Assembly (NCBI GenBank): GCA_000752215.1
Contig: CCFG01000014.1
Coordinates: forward strand, 132,990 to 196,989
DNA: 64,000 bases
Origin: a bacterium MS4
GTDB lineage: Bacteria > Bacillota > Clostridia > Oscillospirales > Acutalibacteraceae
Direction of reading: 5' to 3'
Numbering within the stretch: position 1 is the first letter of the stretch; each line of letters opens with the position of its first letter. The translations under genes were made by a program, and so were the position numbers. The notes under the pieces are model-generated. The model was not told the origin of the DNA, did no database searches, and was given only the letters and a program-made list of their open reading frames with translations. This document shows, one piece after another, positions 8,934-18,165 of this stretch.

Positions 8934-9599
8934 ATGAACAGGTTATCTTTCGGCAGACTGCCCCGGCACATTGGGATTATTCCGGACGGCAACAGACGAT
9001 GGGCTGAAAAGAACGGATATGAAAAACAGGACGGCTACAAATTCGGCATTACACCGGGATTCGAGCTCTATAAGACTTGCCTTGAGCTCGGGATTCAGGA
9101 AATGACTTTCTACGGCTTCACCATCGACAACACGAAGCGTCCGTCCGTTCAGACAAAAGCCTTTCAGAGCGCCTGTGTGGACGCGGTTATGAACCTCGCC
9201 AATCAGGACGCCGACCTTTTAATCGTCGGCAATACGGAGTCACCGTTATTCCCGAAAGAGCTTCTGCCTTATTCCAAAAGAGTGCGTTTCGGCCGAGGCC
9301 TTATGAAAGTCAATTTCCTTGTGAACTACGGATGGAACTGGGATTTAAACTGCTCCCTGAAAAACAGCGAGGCCGGCATCGGCGGCAACATGGCAAATAC
9401 GATCGCGTCCTCCGATATTTCAAGAATCGATTTGATCATCCGCTGGGGAGGAAGACGCCGCCTGAGCGGTTTTCTGCCCATTCAGTCCATCTATGCGGAC
9501 ATTTATGTGCTGGACGAGCTGTGGCCGGATTTCAAGCCCGAGCAGTTTTATCGGGCCCTTGCATGGTATCAGGACCAGGATGTCACCCTCGGCGGCTGA
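8934..9599 (+). CDS. Short undecaprenyl diphosphate synthase family protein (cis-prenyltransferase)
   Basis: 221 residues with the cis-prenyltransferase signature HIGIIPDGNRRWAEKN at residues 12-27, which holds the catalytic Asp, and a C-terminal RIDLIIRWGGRRRLSGFLP equivalent to the family's RxSxFxxW/Q region. It is some 25-30 residues shorter than housekeeping UppS, and the middle is divergent, so it is likely a paralog with another chain length or role. GGAGAG precedes the ATG. It is divergent from the germination operon, which may hint at a sporulation link (inference). Confidence 0.75.
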   Translation: MNRLSFGRLPRHIGIIPDGNRRWAEKNGYEKQDGYKFGITPGFELYKTCLELGIQEMTFYGFTIDNTKRPSVQTKAFQSACVDAVMNLANQDADLLIVGNTESPLFPKELLPYSKRVRFGRGLMKVNFLVNYGWNWDLNCSLKNSEAGIGGNMANTIASSDISRIDLIIRWGGRRRLSGFLPIQSIYADIYVLDELWPDFKPEQFYRALAWYQDQDVTLGG

Positions 9600-9613
9600 T
9601 TTTCGGCACAGGA

Positions 9614-10231
9614 TCAGATCAGCATCTCAAAAATTCCGAGCGCAATGACGATCCCGCCCGAAATCAGCGGAACAAACCGGGAAAGCGACTTCGGAATGCA
9701 GCCCCTTCCCACGCGATACCCCAGGGTTATGGAAAACATACTGATCAGAAATGTAAAAATCGTTGTGGCACATATGTTCAGCCCCGAAATGCTCGCGCCG
9801 ACGCCCATGCCGAAATTATTGATGGTCAGAGCCAGGGCCAGGATCGCGGACTCTTTGACATCGATCGTTCCCGAACTGTCCAGATCCGCTTTTTCGGGGT
9901 CTTTGAGCATGGTATTGAGATTCACCTTTTCTTCCCGCCCGGCTTCGTCTTCCTCCCGCGGTTTCTTAAAGAAATCCTTGAGGAACCAAAGTCCGATAAG
10001 AATCAGGATAACGCTGCCAAGCGTATTGGATACCGACGCGGGGAAAAACCGGCCGATGATCCCACCGATCCACATGGAAAGGAAGGTGCCAACCCCTGTG
10101 ATAACGGCAATCAGAAAATTAACAAAAAAATTCATTTTAATTTTCCGCATTCCAAAGGTGATTGCCACGGTAAAATTGTCAAGGTTTGCCGACAGCGCAA
10201 ATAATAATACGGATATCAGATACAAATTCAC
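9614..10231 (-). CDS. Sporulation membrane protein YtaF-like (MntP superfamily)
   Basis: A 205-residue membrane protein of six predicted helices in two internal repeats, each starting with the Asn/Asp-containing helix typical of the family (LFALSANLDNFTVAIT near the N-terminus and LALTINNFGMGVGASISG in the second half). A cytoplasmic loop holds DLDSSGTIDVKES, an EF-hand-like loop seen in YtaF proteins. GTG start. Role in sporulation is known only by association; an ion-transport role is plausible from the MntP relationship. Confidence 0.75.
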   Translation of the reverse strand: MNLYLISVLLFALSANLDNFTVAITFGMRKIKMNFFVNFLIAVITGVGTFLSMWIGGIIGRFFPASVSNTLGSVILILIGLWFLKDFFKKPREEDEAGREEKVNLNTMLKDPEKADLDSSGTIDVKESAILALALTINNFGMGVGASISGLNICATTIFTFLISMFSITLGYRVGRGCIPKSLSRFVPLISGGIVIALGIFEMLI

Positions 10232-10418
10232 TCACCGCCAAAACATTATTTATACCATAATAATGTTGGCGGTAAATTTGTGTGATTGAATTTTTTTAAC
10301 GAATAACAACTTAACAATAACTGTCAGCCGCTATAAAGGATATCGCAGCGGTATTTCGTCAAAACTATATCTGTCCGTACCAAATCCATTTTGCGTGCGG
10401 TACAGGAGGGATGAATAA

Positions 10419-10802
10419 ATGACACACGAAGGGCATATGGATACCGAGCATTCAACGCAGTCAACCGGTTCGGAATTTCTCCGCTGGTTTGGCCGAATGA
10501 TTATTACAGCAGTCGTTCTTGCAGTCGTATCGTTTTTGACCCCGGGCTTTTCCATCCGAGGATTATGGTCATTCCTGCTTGCTGCAGTAGTCATCAGCGT
10601 GATTGACTATCTGGTGGAAAAGATGATGAAAGTGGACGCAGCTCCCTTTGGGAAAGGATTGAAAGGATTTATTATATCCGCAATTATCATCTACGTCGCA
10701 CAGTTTTTAGTCCCCGGTATGAGCGTTTCGATTATCGGCGCCATTCTGGGTGCTTTGGTCATCGGCATTGTCGATGCGGTATTTCCAGTCAGAGTCATGT
10801 AG
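10419..10802 (+). CDS. Four-helix membrane protein, phage-holin-4_2/YvlD family
   Basis: 127 residues with a hydrophilic His/Thr-rich N-terminus and four hydrophobic helices, including TPGFSIRGLWSFLLAAVVIS and the matching VPGMSVSIIGAILGALVIG, the duplicated pattern of PF04020. Despite the family name these chromosomal proteins are not phage lysis proteins; function unknown. A strong AGGAGGG lies eight bases ahead of the ATG. It is a single gene with a strong hairpin after it. Confidence 0.7.
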   Translation: MTHEGHMDTEHSTQSTGSEFLRWFGRMIITAVVLAVVSFLTPGFSIRGLWSFLLAAVVISVIDYLVEKMMKVDAAPFGKGLKGFIISAIIIYVAQFLVPGMSVSIIGAILGALVIGIVDAVFPVRVM

Positions 10803-10831
10803 CATGGAGCAATTCCTGAAACATTTGTAAA

Positions 10832-10866
10832 GGAGGTCTGAAAAGCGAAACGCTTTTCAGACCTCC
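10832..10866. terminator. Bidirectional terminator hairpin
   Basis: A perfect 16-pair inverted repeat (GGAGGTCTGAAAAGCG, loop AAA, and its complement) between convergent genes, followed on the plus strand by GTCTTTTGATTT. Its right arm overlaps the stop codon of the glycosyltransferase at 10857, so that gene ends inside its own terminator. Confidence 0.8.
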
Positions 10867-12113
10867 GTCTTTTGATTTAAAAAACAATAATAATAGCCGC
10901 GGGTACTTTTTATCTCAGCCATCCCCAGACTCCCGAAAAGCGTTTTGATACGCGCATGAAGCTCTTCCGTCGGCGCGGTACAGACAATCTGCCCGCCGTC
11001 CTTCAGAATTCCTTTCAGGTCACCGATCAGTCCCTCCAGGTCGCCGACTTGATCCATTTCGCTTTCCAGAACGATGATGTCATAGGTTCTTGAACCGAAC
11101 AGAGGCACCAGAGCGTCCATATCCGCATGCGCACAATATTCGCAGATGGAGGAAAGGTCGGCCATGTTATCTTCCCTTCCGGAAAGATAATACAGCCTGA
11201 TATCGGCCGCGCCCTTTTCCTTTAATAAATTTTTGATCTGAAGCAGGGTCGCGCCGCAGGACATGCCGATTCCCAGAATGTTTTTGCCGCTGCCGCCGTC
11301 GTAGTTCAGCACGGTCAGAAGCGTACCGTCGGTAAAAGCGGCCTGCCACGGATGGACGCCGAATTTGCTGATAAACAGGTTCAGATTTCTTTGCGCCAGA
11401 TTGTTTTTTGCATATTCCGCATTAAAGGTCACGGAACCGAAATGATGCACAAACGTGTCTTTCGCCAAAATGAGTTTATAACCCTTTCTGCGGATGCGGA
11501 AGCTGATGGCGTCGTCGTCATAGGCCCCGGGGTTAAAATCCTCGTCGAATCCGCCCAGCTCCTTCTGCAGGCTTGTGCGGAACAGGCAGGTATAGGTGAC
11601 AAGCTTCATCTTCTCTTCCCAGAGGCACGGGTTGCTCACGTTGTACGCCTGAGCGATCCGCTGCATTTCAGGAATCGACTGATAGTGAAGGTCCACCTGC
11701 TGCCCGTTGGAGGACGTGCTGCACACGGGCACGACCATTCCGATTTTTTCATCGGATTCCATACAGGCGATCAGGTTGTCAAGCCAGTGGGCGGTAACGA
11801 CAATGTCGTTGCTCAGATTCAGGGTATATTTTCCCTGTGCGATTCTGAACCCGCAGTTAACTGCTTTGTCCACCCCGACATTTTCGGGAAAACTGATTTT
11901 TTTGCTGTTGGGCAGGCTGTTGAAGAACTCTTCCGTCCCGTCCGTGGAGCCGTTATTGACGGTAATCAGTTCAAAATCGATATGGGAGGTATATTGGAAC
12001 AGGCTTTCCACACACAGCTTCGTATAATTGAGATGGTTGTAAGCGAGCAGGACAACGCTTACGACCGGCGTGTGCCGGTCTTCCGGTTTTGCTGGTACAG
12101 GTTCCGTATTCAT
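10857..12113 (-). CDS. GT2 glycosyltransferase fused to a Rossmann (methyltransferase-like) domain
   Basis: About 418 residues. The N-terminal 270 residues form a GT-A family 2 domain: VSVVLLAYNH, NNGSTDGTEEF, LSNDIVV as the DXD-equivalent, and a GGFDEDF / DDDAISFRIRRKGY acceptor region as in rhamnosyl-type GT2 enzymes. The last 150 residues resemble a class-I methyltransferase Rossmann fold (ILGIGMSCGATLLQIK, then YDIIVLESEMDQV), though SAM use is not certain. The ATG at 12113 is chosen over an upstream frame that overlaps rfbH. Last gene of the sugar/collagen locus; likely adds a residue to the spore-surface glycan. Confidence 0.75.
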   Translation of the reverse strand: MNTEPVPAKPEDRHTPVVSVVLLAYNHLNYTKLCVESLFQYTSHIDFELITVNNGSTDGTEEFFNSLPNSKKISFPENVGVDKAVNCGFRIAQGKYTLNLSNDIVVTAHWLDNLIACMESDEKIGMVVPVCSTSSNGQQVDLHYQSIPEMQRIAQAYNVSNPCLWEEKMKLVTYTCLFRTSLQKELGGFDEDFNPGAYDDDAISFRIRRKGYKLILAKDTFVHHFGSVTFNAEYAKNNLAQRNLNLFISKFGVHPWQAAFTDGTLLTVLNYDGGSGKNILGIGMSCGATLLQIKNLLKEKGAADIRLYYLSGREDNMADLSSICEYCAHADMDALVPLFGSRTYDIIVLESEMDQVGDLEGLIGDLKGILKDGGQIVCTAPTEELHARIKTLFGSLGMAEIKSTRGYYYCFLNQKTEV

Positions 12114-12144
12114 CACCGCTTTCTTGTGCCGGTCCCGGCTGAAA

Positions 12145-13470
12145 TTATGACATAAACCGGTCGATCGTCCGGATAACATACTCGATCATTTCGTCGCTCA
12201 GCCCCGGATACACGCCGATAAAAAAGGTGTTGAGAAGAACATCGTCCGTGTGTTCCAGACTGCCGCAGATCCGGTGCCGGATATTCCGGTAGCCGGGGTG
12301 GTGTAAAATATTCCCCGCAAACAGCATCCGCGTTTCGATCTGGTTTTCCTCCAGAAACCGGACAATGTCCCTGCGGGTAAACGCGGCTTCTTTTCTGACC
12401 GTCAGGGGCAGAGCGAACCACGAGGGGTCGGCCTTCGGCAGAGAGCGCGGCAGAAGAAAGCTGTCCTGATATTTTTCCAGCGCGCCGTACAGCCGCCGGA
12501 AATTCCGCTTCCGCTTTTCGCTGAAGGACGGCAGCTTTTTCAGCTGTTCAATCCCCATGGCGCACTGAATGTCGAGCGGCTTCAGGTTATAGCCGATATT
12601 GCCGTATACATATTTGTGGTCGTAGCCGTACGGCAGGCTTTCATAGGTGTGGTCGAACCGGTGGCCGCAGGCGCCGTTGGGGTTCTGCTCGCCCGTCTGG
12701 CAAAAGCAGTCCCGCCCCCAGTCGCGCAGGGACAGGGCCTGACGGTACAGGTCGAGCCGGTTGGTCAGCACCGCGCCCCCTTCCCCCATGGTGATATGGT
12801 GGGCGGCGTAAAAGCTGTAGGTCGAAAAATCGCCGAAGGTACCGCAGAGCTTCCCGTCATAACGGGAATCCAGCGCGTCGCAGGTGTCCTCAATGACATA
12901 GAGATCATAGCGGCGCGCAAAGTCCATGACCGCGTCCATCTGCGCGGGATTGCCGAGCGTGTGGGCCAGCACAACCGCGCGGGTACGGTCTGACCTTGCG
13001 TCTTCGAGCAGACCGGCGTCCAGATTATAGGTACCCTCTTCAACATCGACAAAGACGGGGACAAGCCCGTTTTGCAGGAGGGGATTCAGCGTAGTGGGAA
13101 AGGCAAGCGCCGGGGTAATCACTTCGTCCCCCGGCCTGAGCGGATTTTCCAGCCGGGGCGAGCACAGCGCCCCGACCGCGACCAGGTTGGCGGAAGACCC
13201 GGAATTGACCACCAGTCCGTACCGCATCCCGGTATAGGAAAGAAACTGTGTGAGAAACTCTTTGCCCTTCGGCCCCAGCGTCAGCCAAAAGTCCAGCACG
13301 CTGTCGACCATGGCCTGCATTTCCTTTTCATCAAATACCCTGCCGGAATAATGCACCCTTGTTTTTCCCGGGACAAACGGTCTGTCCTGTTCCCTGAGCT
13401 CATAAATACGGGCGACACGGTCGAGGATTTCCTGCCGGAGCTTTCGCTCCGCTTCCATACGCTCCTCCAT
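12145..13470 (-). CDS. rfbH: RfbH-type CDP-4-keto-6-deoxyglucose 3-dehydrase (E1)
   Basis: A 441-residue DegT/AHBA-fold enzyme of the special class that removes the C3 hydroxyl of CDP-4-keto-6-deoxyglucose. The usual PLP lysine is replaced by histidine (SFYAAHHITMGEGG near 220), the hallmark of E1/RfbH/ColD-like dehydrases, and a cysteine cluster DCFC...NGACGH near 250-265 matches the [2Fe-2S] ligands of E1. Length equals the family norm (about 437). The ATG at 13470 sits two bases after the upstream stop with AGGGGGG as ribosome site. The partner E3 reductase is not in the window. With RfbF and RfbG it defines a CDP-3,6-dideoxyhexose route. Confidence 0.9.
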   Translation of the reverse strand: MEERMEAERKLRQEILDRVARIYELREQDRPFVPGKTRVHYSGRVFDEKEMQAMVDSVLDFWLTLGPKGKEFLTQFLSYTGMRYGLVVNSGSSANLVAVGALCSPRLENPLRPGDEVITPALAFPTTLNPLLQNGLVPVFVDVEEGTYNLDAGLLEDARSDRTRAVVLAHTLGNPAQMDAVMDFARRYDLYVIEDTCDALDSRYDGKLCGTFGDFSTYSFYAAHHITMGEGGAVLTNRLDLYRQALSLRDWGRDCFCQTGEQNPNGACGHRFDHTYESLPYGYDHKYVYGNIGYNLKPLDIQCAMGIEQLKKLPSFSEKRKRNFRRLYGALEKYQDSFLLPRSLPKADPSWFALPLTVRKEAAFTRRDIVRFLEENQIETRMLFAGNILHHPGYRNIRHRICGSLEHTDDVLLNTFFIGVYPGLSDEMIEYVIRTIDRFMS

Positions 13471-13471
13471 A

Positions 13472-14581
13472 TCAGCCCCCCTGCATCAGCCCCGTCAGGC
13501 TGGAACACACGAAATCAATATCGTCCTCCTCCAGATTGGCCGCAGAGGGCAGGGAAATCCCGCGTTTTTCCACAAGCGCGGCAACCGGGTTTTCAAAGCG
13601 CTGTTTGTAGACGGGGAACCGGCTCATCTGCGGAAACCCGGGACGCGCATGGATATTCAGCTTCCTTAGCCCGACAAGGATTTCGTCCCTGTCCGCCGTT
13701 ACCGAATCCTCCAGCAGAAGCGAAGGATAGCAGTAATTGCTTCTGCAGCCCGGCTTTTCCCTGACGATTTTCAACCCTTTCACCTCTTTCAGGCGGGTAT
13801 CGTACCAGTTGAAAATCTGCCTTTTTTTCGCGATCAGCTCTTCCACGCGTTCCAGCTGTGCAAGGGCGAGCGACGCGGAAACATTGCTCATGACATATTC
13901 AAAGCCCAGAAGGTCCGACCAGAAAACAGCCTCGCGGTCGGTGCGGCCCATGTCTGCCAGAAGCTTTGCGCGCTGGTAGATGTCCTCGTTGTCGGTCAGA
14001 AGCATGCCGCCCTCCCCGCTGACCGTCATCTTTGCGCCCTGAAAGCTGAAGCAGGCGACGTCGCCGAAGCCGCCGACCGGCTTTCCGTGGTACTGCGCGC
14101 CGACGGCGGGCGCGGCGTCCTCTATGACAAAAAGGCCATATTCCTTCGCGATACTCATGATCTCATCCATTTCGGCGGGGTGCCCGAACGTGTGCACCAG
14201 CATGATGGCCTTTGTCTTTTTCGTAACGGCCTTTCGGATACATGCCGGATCGATCGTCCAGGTGTCGGGGTCAATGTCCACAAAAACGCAGTCCGCGCCG
14301 GTATAGGAAACGGCATACGCCGTCGCCACCCAGCTGAAGTCGGTGACGATCACTTCGTCCCCCGCTTTCAGCCCTACGGCGGCCGCGGCAAGGTGCAGCG
14401 CATGGGTGCAACAGTGGGTCGCAATGGCGTATTTGACCCCGACGTAATCCGCAAACGCTCTTTCCAGCTTTCTGATGTACCCGTCGAAATTTTCATACCA
14501 TCCGTTCCGGACCGCGTCCGTGACGTAGGCCACCTCTTTTTCCGTAATGGACGGCCCCGCAAAGCTGATTTTTTTCCCCAA
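13472..14581 (-). CDS. DegT/DnrJ/EryC1/StrS sugar aminotransferase
   Basis: 369 residues with the PLP-binding lysine present (CFSFQGAKMTVSGEGGM near 185-190), VIEDAAPAVGAQYHG with the PLP-ring Asp, and a normal family length. It should transfer an amino group from glutamate to a keto-sugar nucleotide, in contrast to its neighbour RfbH, in which this lysine is His. Start is a TTG at 14581 behind AAGGAGGATTTGCC. The following genes overlap or nearly touch, so it belongs to the same operon. The substrate is inferred from context: a 4-keto CDP-deoxy sugar is likely, followed by N-acylation by the adjacent GNAT. Confidence 0.85.
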   Translation of the reverse strand: MGKKISFAGPSITEKEVAYVTDAVRNGWYENFDGYIRKLERAFADYVGVKYAIATHCCTHALHLAAAAVGLKAGDEVIVTDFSWVATAYAVSYTGADCVFVDIDPDTWTIDPACIRKAVTKKTKAIMLVHTFGHPAEMDEIMSIAKEYGLFVIEDAAPAVGAQYHGKPVGGFGDVACFSFQGAKMTVSGEGGMLLTDNEDIYQRAKLLADMGRTDREAVFWSDLLGFEYVMSNVSASLALAQLERVEELIAKKRQIFNWYDTRLKEVKGLKIVREKPGCRSNYCYPSLLLEDSVTADRDEILVGLRKLNIHARPGFPQMSRFPVYKQRFENPVAALVEKRGISLPSAANLEEDDIDFVCSSLTGLMQGG

Positions 14582-14594
14582 GGCAAATCCTCCT

Positions 14595-15296
14595 TCAAAT
14601 GGAAACGGTATCGTTCTGCCGCTTCCATTTTTTGATATCGAGTTTCATCTGGATATAATGCTTTTCCGCCCGCTGGTGGCGTTTGGCTTTCGATTCCGAC
14701 CAGGATTCGCCCTGTGAGGTGAAAGCCCGATAAAGGGGAATGTCCCCCGACGGATAAAAGCCGTTCCTCCTGTAAAAGGCGATTGCCCGCGTATTGTCGG
14801 ACAGTACGCGCAGCCGCACCTGCCGGAGCTTTAATTTGCCGAGTCCCCAGCGGATTAGCGTATTCAGCGCAAACGTCATCATCCCCGGATACCCGATTTT
14901 CACTCCTCGGATGACAGCGTCGATTTCGCAGGAGCGGCGGTGGCAGTCGAAGGACGAAAAGCCGATATGCCCCACCCTCGCGCCGTCCGCAGCTACAATC
15001 AGGAACAGAACCCGGTCCTCCCGCGCAATAATCCCGTTCAGCCATTTTTCGGTGCTTTCAGCGGTCGCTTCGAACCGAGCCGGGGACATATGGGAATTTT
15101 CATTGCGCCATCCGGCAAGCAGGGCGGCGCAGTCCGGAATCGCATAGCGGTACTCTTTGGTGATGGGACGCAGGTACCCCTGAATGATTCCGTGCCGGTC
15201 GCAGATGGGAAGATAGAGAAACGGCTCGTAGGGGCTGATCCGTTTGACCGCGTCCAACGTTTTTTTCACATACTTTTTATAATGGCGCATCGTCAT
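14595..15296 (-). CDS. GNAT-family N-acetyltransferase
   Basis: About 233 residues. The GNAT core lies in the second half: VGHIGFSSFD, then IGYPGMMTFALNTLIRWGLGKLKLRQVRLRVLSDNTRAIAFYRRNGF, covering motifs A and B with the acetyl-CoA pyrophosphate region and the typical N-x-x-A-x-x-F-Y-x-x-x-G-F end. The first 60 residues are extra. The ATG at 15296 follows GGGGGAGAGA and overlaps the previous gene by 20 bases. Next to a sugar aminotransferase, it likely acylates an amino sugar, like WecD/PglD-type enzymes; that substrate is inferred. Confidence 0.78.
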   Translation of the reverse strand: MTMRHYKKYVKKTLDAVKRISPYEPFLYLPICDRHGIIQGYLRPITKEYRYAIPDCAALLAGWRNENSHMSPARFEATAESTEKWLNGIIAREDRVLFLIVAADGARVGHIGFSSFDCHRRSCEIDAVIRGVKIGYPGMMTFALNTLIRWGLGKLKLRQVRLRVLSDNTRAIAFYRRNGFYPSGDIPLYRAFTSQGESWSESKAKRHQRAEKHYIQMKLDIKKWKRQNDTVSI

Positions 15297-17043
15297 TCTC
15301 TCCCCCGCCGTCATAGAGTCTGATCAGCATATTTTCCGCAAGTTCCGTGCGCGGCAGCAGCGGTTCCTGATCTTCAATGGGCCGGTTGACGGACAGCTTC
15401 GGCCACACCTGTGTATTCTGTTCGAGCCGGATATCGATCAGAACGGGGTCGTTGGATTCCAGCAGGGGCCGGACGGCGAAAAGCTCTTCCGGCGTTTCCA
15501 CCCGGACGCCCGCGATGCCGTAGGCCTTTGCAATTCTGCAAAAGTCCGGGGCTTCGTAATCCTTCACGGTGGCACAGAAGCGGTTTTCAAAATACTGCTC
15601 CTGAAAATGGCGGATCATCCCCAAGCAGCGATTGTTCATAACGATGATCTTCACGGGAATCCGGTTCCGCTTGACGGTCTCCAATTCCTGAATGTTCATC
15701 TGCAGCCCGCCGTCCCCGTTGATGGAAAGGACGGCTCCCCCGCTCCGTTTTCCAAAGCTTGCGCCGATTGCCGCCGGCAGGGAAAAGCCCATCGCTCCCA
15801 TTCCCCCGGAAATCAGCATCCGCTGTCCTTTCCGAACGGTCATGGACTGCGCCGCCCACATCTGGTTCTGCCCGACGTCCAGACAGAGGATGTCGTTTTC
15901 CTCCGTCATGGCGGAAATCAGGGAAAGGATATAATTTGGGTCCGGCATTTCCGGCTTCTCCACAAACGGGTAACGCTTCCTGTAGCCCTTGACCCGCTCG
16001 ATCCACGGGCCGTAAGCATACTCCCCGGCGGGTATCTGATGGATGTGTCCGCGCATTTCCGCAAGGAACCGCCCCGCGTCCATGGCAATGGCAACCTCAT
16101 CCTCTTTGACCTTCCTGCTCAGCTCATTCCCGTCGATATCCACCCGGATCAGCCGGGCCCCGCGCGCAAAGCTGCTCACGTTTGTGCCGGTCTGGCGGGT
16201 GTCCAGCCTTGTGCCGAGCGCGAGAACCAGGTCACTGTTGGCAACGGCCAGATTGGCGCAGCGGTTGCCATACACACCGATCATCCCGAAATAATTGTCA
16301 TGGGTGCCGTCGTATGCGTCGCGACCCATCAGCGAGCTGACCACCGGGATTCCCGTCGTCTCGGCAAAACGGCTGAAAAGCTCCTGAGCTCCGGAAAGCC
16401 GCACCCCGCCGCCGGCCAGCAGAACCGGCCTGCGGGCGCGCCGGAAATACTCCACAACCTTTTCGGGGCTGAACGAGTCAGCTGTTTCCACGGTTTCTTC
16501 GTATCCCTCAAGAGCGCCGGTTTCCACCTCCGCCCGCTGGACGTCCATCGGGATATCCAGTAAAACGGGACCCTTCCTGCCGGAATTGGCGATATGTACC
16601 GCCTTTTCCAGCTCATAACGGATTTTTGGGGGATCCGTGATGCGCACGGCGTATTTGACAACCGGCGCGACAACACTGACGATATCGGTTTCCTGAAAGC
16701 CCCTCTGCCGGATGGGAAGGTCCCCCTTATATTCATAGGTATTTACCTGACCGGTCAGGTAAAGGCACGGGATGGAATCGAAATACGCGCTGCCGATCCC
16801 CGTGATCAGATTGGTGGCGCCAGGGCCGCTGGTCGCGACCGCCACGCCGATGTCGTTGCGTACTCTCGCGTAGCCCTCCGCGGCAAAAGCGGCCCCCTGC
16901 TCGTTGCAGGCGGCAATAAACCGGAGGTCGCTGCGCCGGTACAGGGAATCCACCAGATGGGTCACGGCACCGCCCTGATAGCCGAACACATAAGTACAGC
17001 CGTATTCCGCCAAAAACTCCGCGATATAATCGGACAGTTTCAA
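15277..17043 (-). CDS. Acetolactate-synthase-like TPP enzyme in the sugar cluster (YerE-like candidate)
   Basis: 588 residues with the three domains of the IlvB/POX family. The catalytic glutamate is in AACNEQGAAFAAEGYAR (near 48) and the TPP/Mg site is GDGGLQMNIQELETVKRN...NN near 440-470. It resembles biosynthetic ALS large subunits, but there is no ilvN beside it and it sits within one operon with rfbG and rfbH. YerE, an ALS-like flavoenzyme of the yersiniose pathway, adds a two-carbon unit from pyruvate to CDP-4-keto-3,6-dideoxyglucose. That is the best contextual role. TTG start behind GGGGAGGTGAGG. An ordinary ALS, or another TPP enzyme of sugar loci, remains possible. Confidence 0.8.
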   Translation of the reverse strand: MKLSDYIAEFLAEYGCTYVFGYQGGAVTHLVDSLYRRSDLRFIAACNEQGAAFAAEGYARVRNDIGVAVATSGPGATNLITGIGSAYFDSIPCLYLTGQVNTYEYKGDLPIRQRGFQETDIVSVVAPVVKYAVRITDPPKIRYELEKAVHIANSGRKGPVLLDIPMDVQRAEVETGALEGYEETVETADSFSPEKVVEYFRRARRPVLLAGGGVRLSGAQELFSRFAETTGIPVVSSLMGRDAYDGTHDNYFGMIGVYGNRCANLAVANSDLVLALGTRLDTRQTGTNVSSFARGARLIRVDIDGNELSRKVKEDEVAIAMDAGRFLAEMRGHIHQIPAGEYAYGPWIERVKGYRKRYPFVEKPEMPDPNYILSLISAMTEENDILCLDVGQNQMWAAQSMTVRKGQRMLISGGMGAMGFSLPAAIGASFGKRSGGAVLSINGDGGLQMNIQELETVKRNRIPVKIIVMNNRCLGMIRHFQEQYFENRFCATVKDYEAPDFCRIAKAYGIAGVRVETPEELFAVRPLLESNDPVLIDIRLEQNTQVWPKLSVNRPIEDQEPLLPRTELAENMLIRLYDGGGENDDAPL

Positions 17044-17061
17044 AGCAGCCTCACCTCCCCG

Positions 17062-18165
17062 TCAGTCCGGAGCCGCTTCCATGCACGCCGCGGAGTAAGA
17101 GGCGATCTGCCTTCTGCAGAGGGCATAAACGTCCTCCCTGCGGTAATCCCGGTACCACTCCACGGTATATTCCAATGCTTTCTTCAGATTCATACGGGGT
17201 TTCCACCCAAGAAATGTTTTTGCTTTGGTGCAGTCAAGGCTCAGCATAGCGGTCTCATGCAGGGACGTATATTCCGAGCAGTCCACCCATTCCCCGCTTC
17301 CCCACAGCGAGATCAGCTCGTCGGCCAGCCGGCCGACCGGGACAACGGAGTCCGCATCCGGGCCGAAATTCCACGCCCCCGTGTACCGCGACCCCTTCTC
17401 CACCATTTGATACGCCAGCAGAAGATAGCCGTAAAGCGGTTCCAGAACATGCTGCCACGGCCGGACGGACTCGGGATTCCGGAGCATAATGGGGCTGTGC
17501 GACTGCAGGGCGCGGATACAGTCGGGAACGAGCCGGTCTTCCGCCCAGTCCCCTCCCCCGAACACGTTGCCCGCCCGCGCGGTAGAGACGCATTTCCCGG
17601 GGCGGGTACTGAAAAAGGAGCTCCGGTACGCGGCTGTAACAAGCTCCGCGCAGCCCTTGCTGGCGCTGTACGGGTCATACCCGCCCAGCGCGTCCCCTTC
17701 CCGGTAGCCCCAGAGCTGCTCCCTGTTTTCATAGCATTTGTCGGATGTAACGATCACGCCCGTTTTTACGGTCTGGGAAAGCCGGATGTTTTCCAGCACC
17801 TCCACGGTTCCCATGATATTGGTCTCAAACGTTTCGCCCGGGATTTCATAGGAACGGCGGACAATGGGCTGGGCGGCAAGGTGAAACACGATTTCCGGCT
17901 CGTACAGATCAAAAATCTGTTTGAGTCTTGCCCCGTCGCGAATGTCCCCGCGGATATCCACCATTCTGCGCCGCAGCCCGCACAGGCTGAAGTTGCCGTT
18001 TTCCGCCGGAGGGTCCAGCGCGTAGCCGACCACCCTTGCGCCCAGTAAATAAAGCCACAGGCAAAGCCAGGAGCCCTTAAAGCCCGTGTGACCGGTGACC
18101 AGCACATTTTTCCCGCGGTAAAAGCCCCCGAACATTCTGCTCAGGTCTATTTCCATATTTTCCAT
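17062..18165 (-). CDS. rfbG: CDP-glucose 4,6-dehydratase
   Basis: A 367-residue extended short-chain dehydrogenase. NAD-binding motif GHTGFKGSWL near 30, catalytic Thr in VTSDKCYEN and YxxxK in YDPYSASKGCAEL. The T-S-D-K-C-Y-E-N signature and the residues YREGDALGG are specific for CDP-glucose 4,6-dehydratases. It makes CDP-4-keto-6-deoxyglucose, the substrate of RfbH. The ATG at 18165 has GGGGGAG six bases upstream and overlaps rfbF by 19 bases; a further ATG lies at 18156. Confidence 0.92.
   Translation of the reverse strand: MENMEIDLSRMFGGFYRGKNVLVTGHTGFKGSWLCLWLYLLGARVVGYALDPPAENGNFSLCGLRRRMVDIRGDIRDGARLKQIFDLYEPEIVFHLAAQPIVRRSYEIPGETFETNIMGTVEVLENIRLSQTVKTGVIVTSDKCYENREQLWGYREGDALGGYDPYSASKGCAELVTAAYRSSFFSTRPGKCVSTARAGNVFGGGDWAEDRLVPDCIRALQSHSPIMLRNPESVRPWQHVLEPLYGYLLLAYQMVEKGSRYTGAWNFGPDADSVVPVGRLADELISLWGSGEWVDCSEYTSLHETAMLSLDCTKAKTFLGWKPRMNLKKALEYTVEWYRDYRREDVYALCRRQIASYSAACMEAAPD

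Noticed and set aside
16594-18048. 484-residue plus-strand frame opposite rfbG and the TPP enzyme
   Set aside because: Antisense shadow with arginine/histidine/proline-rich composition and no family features.
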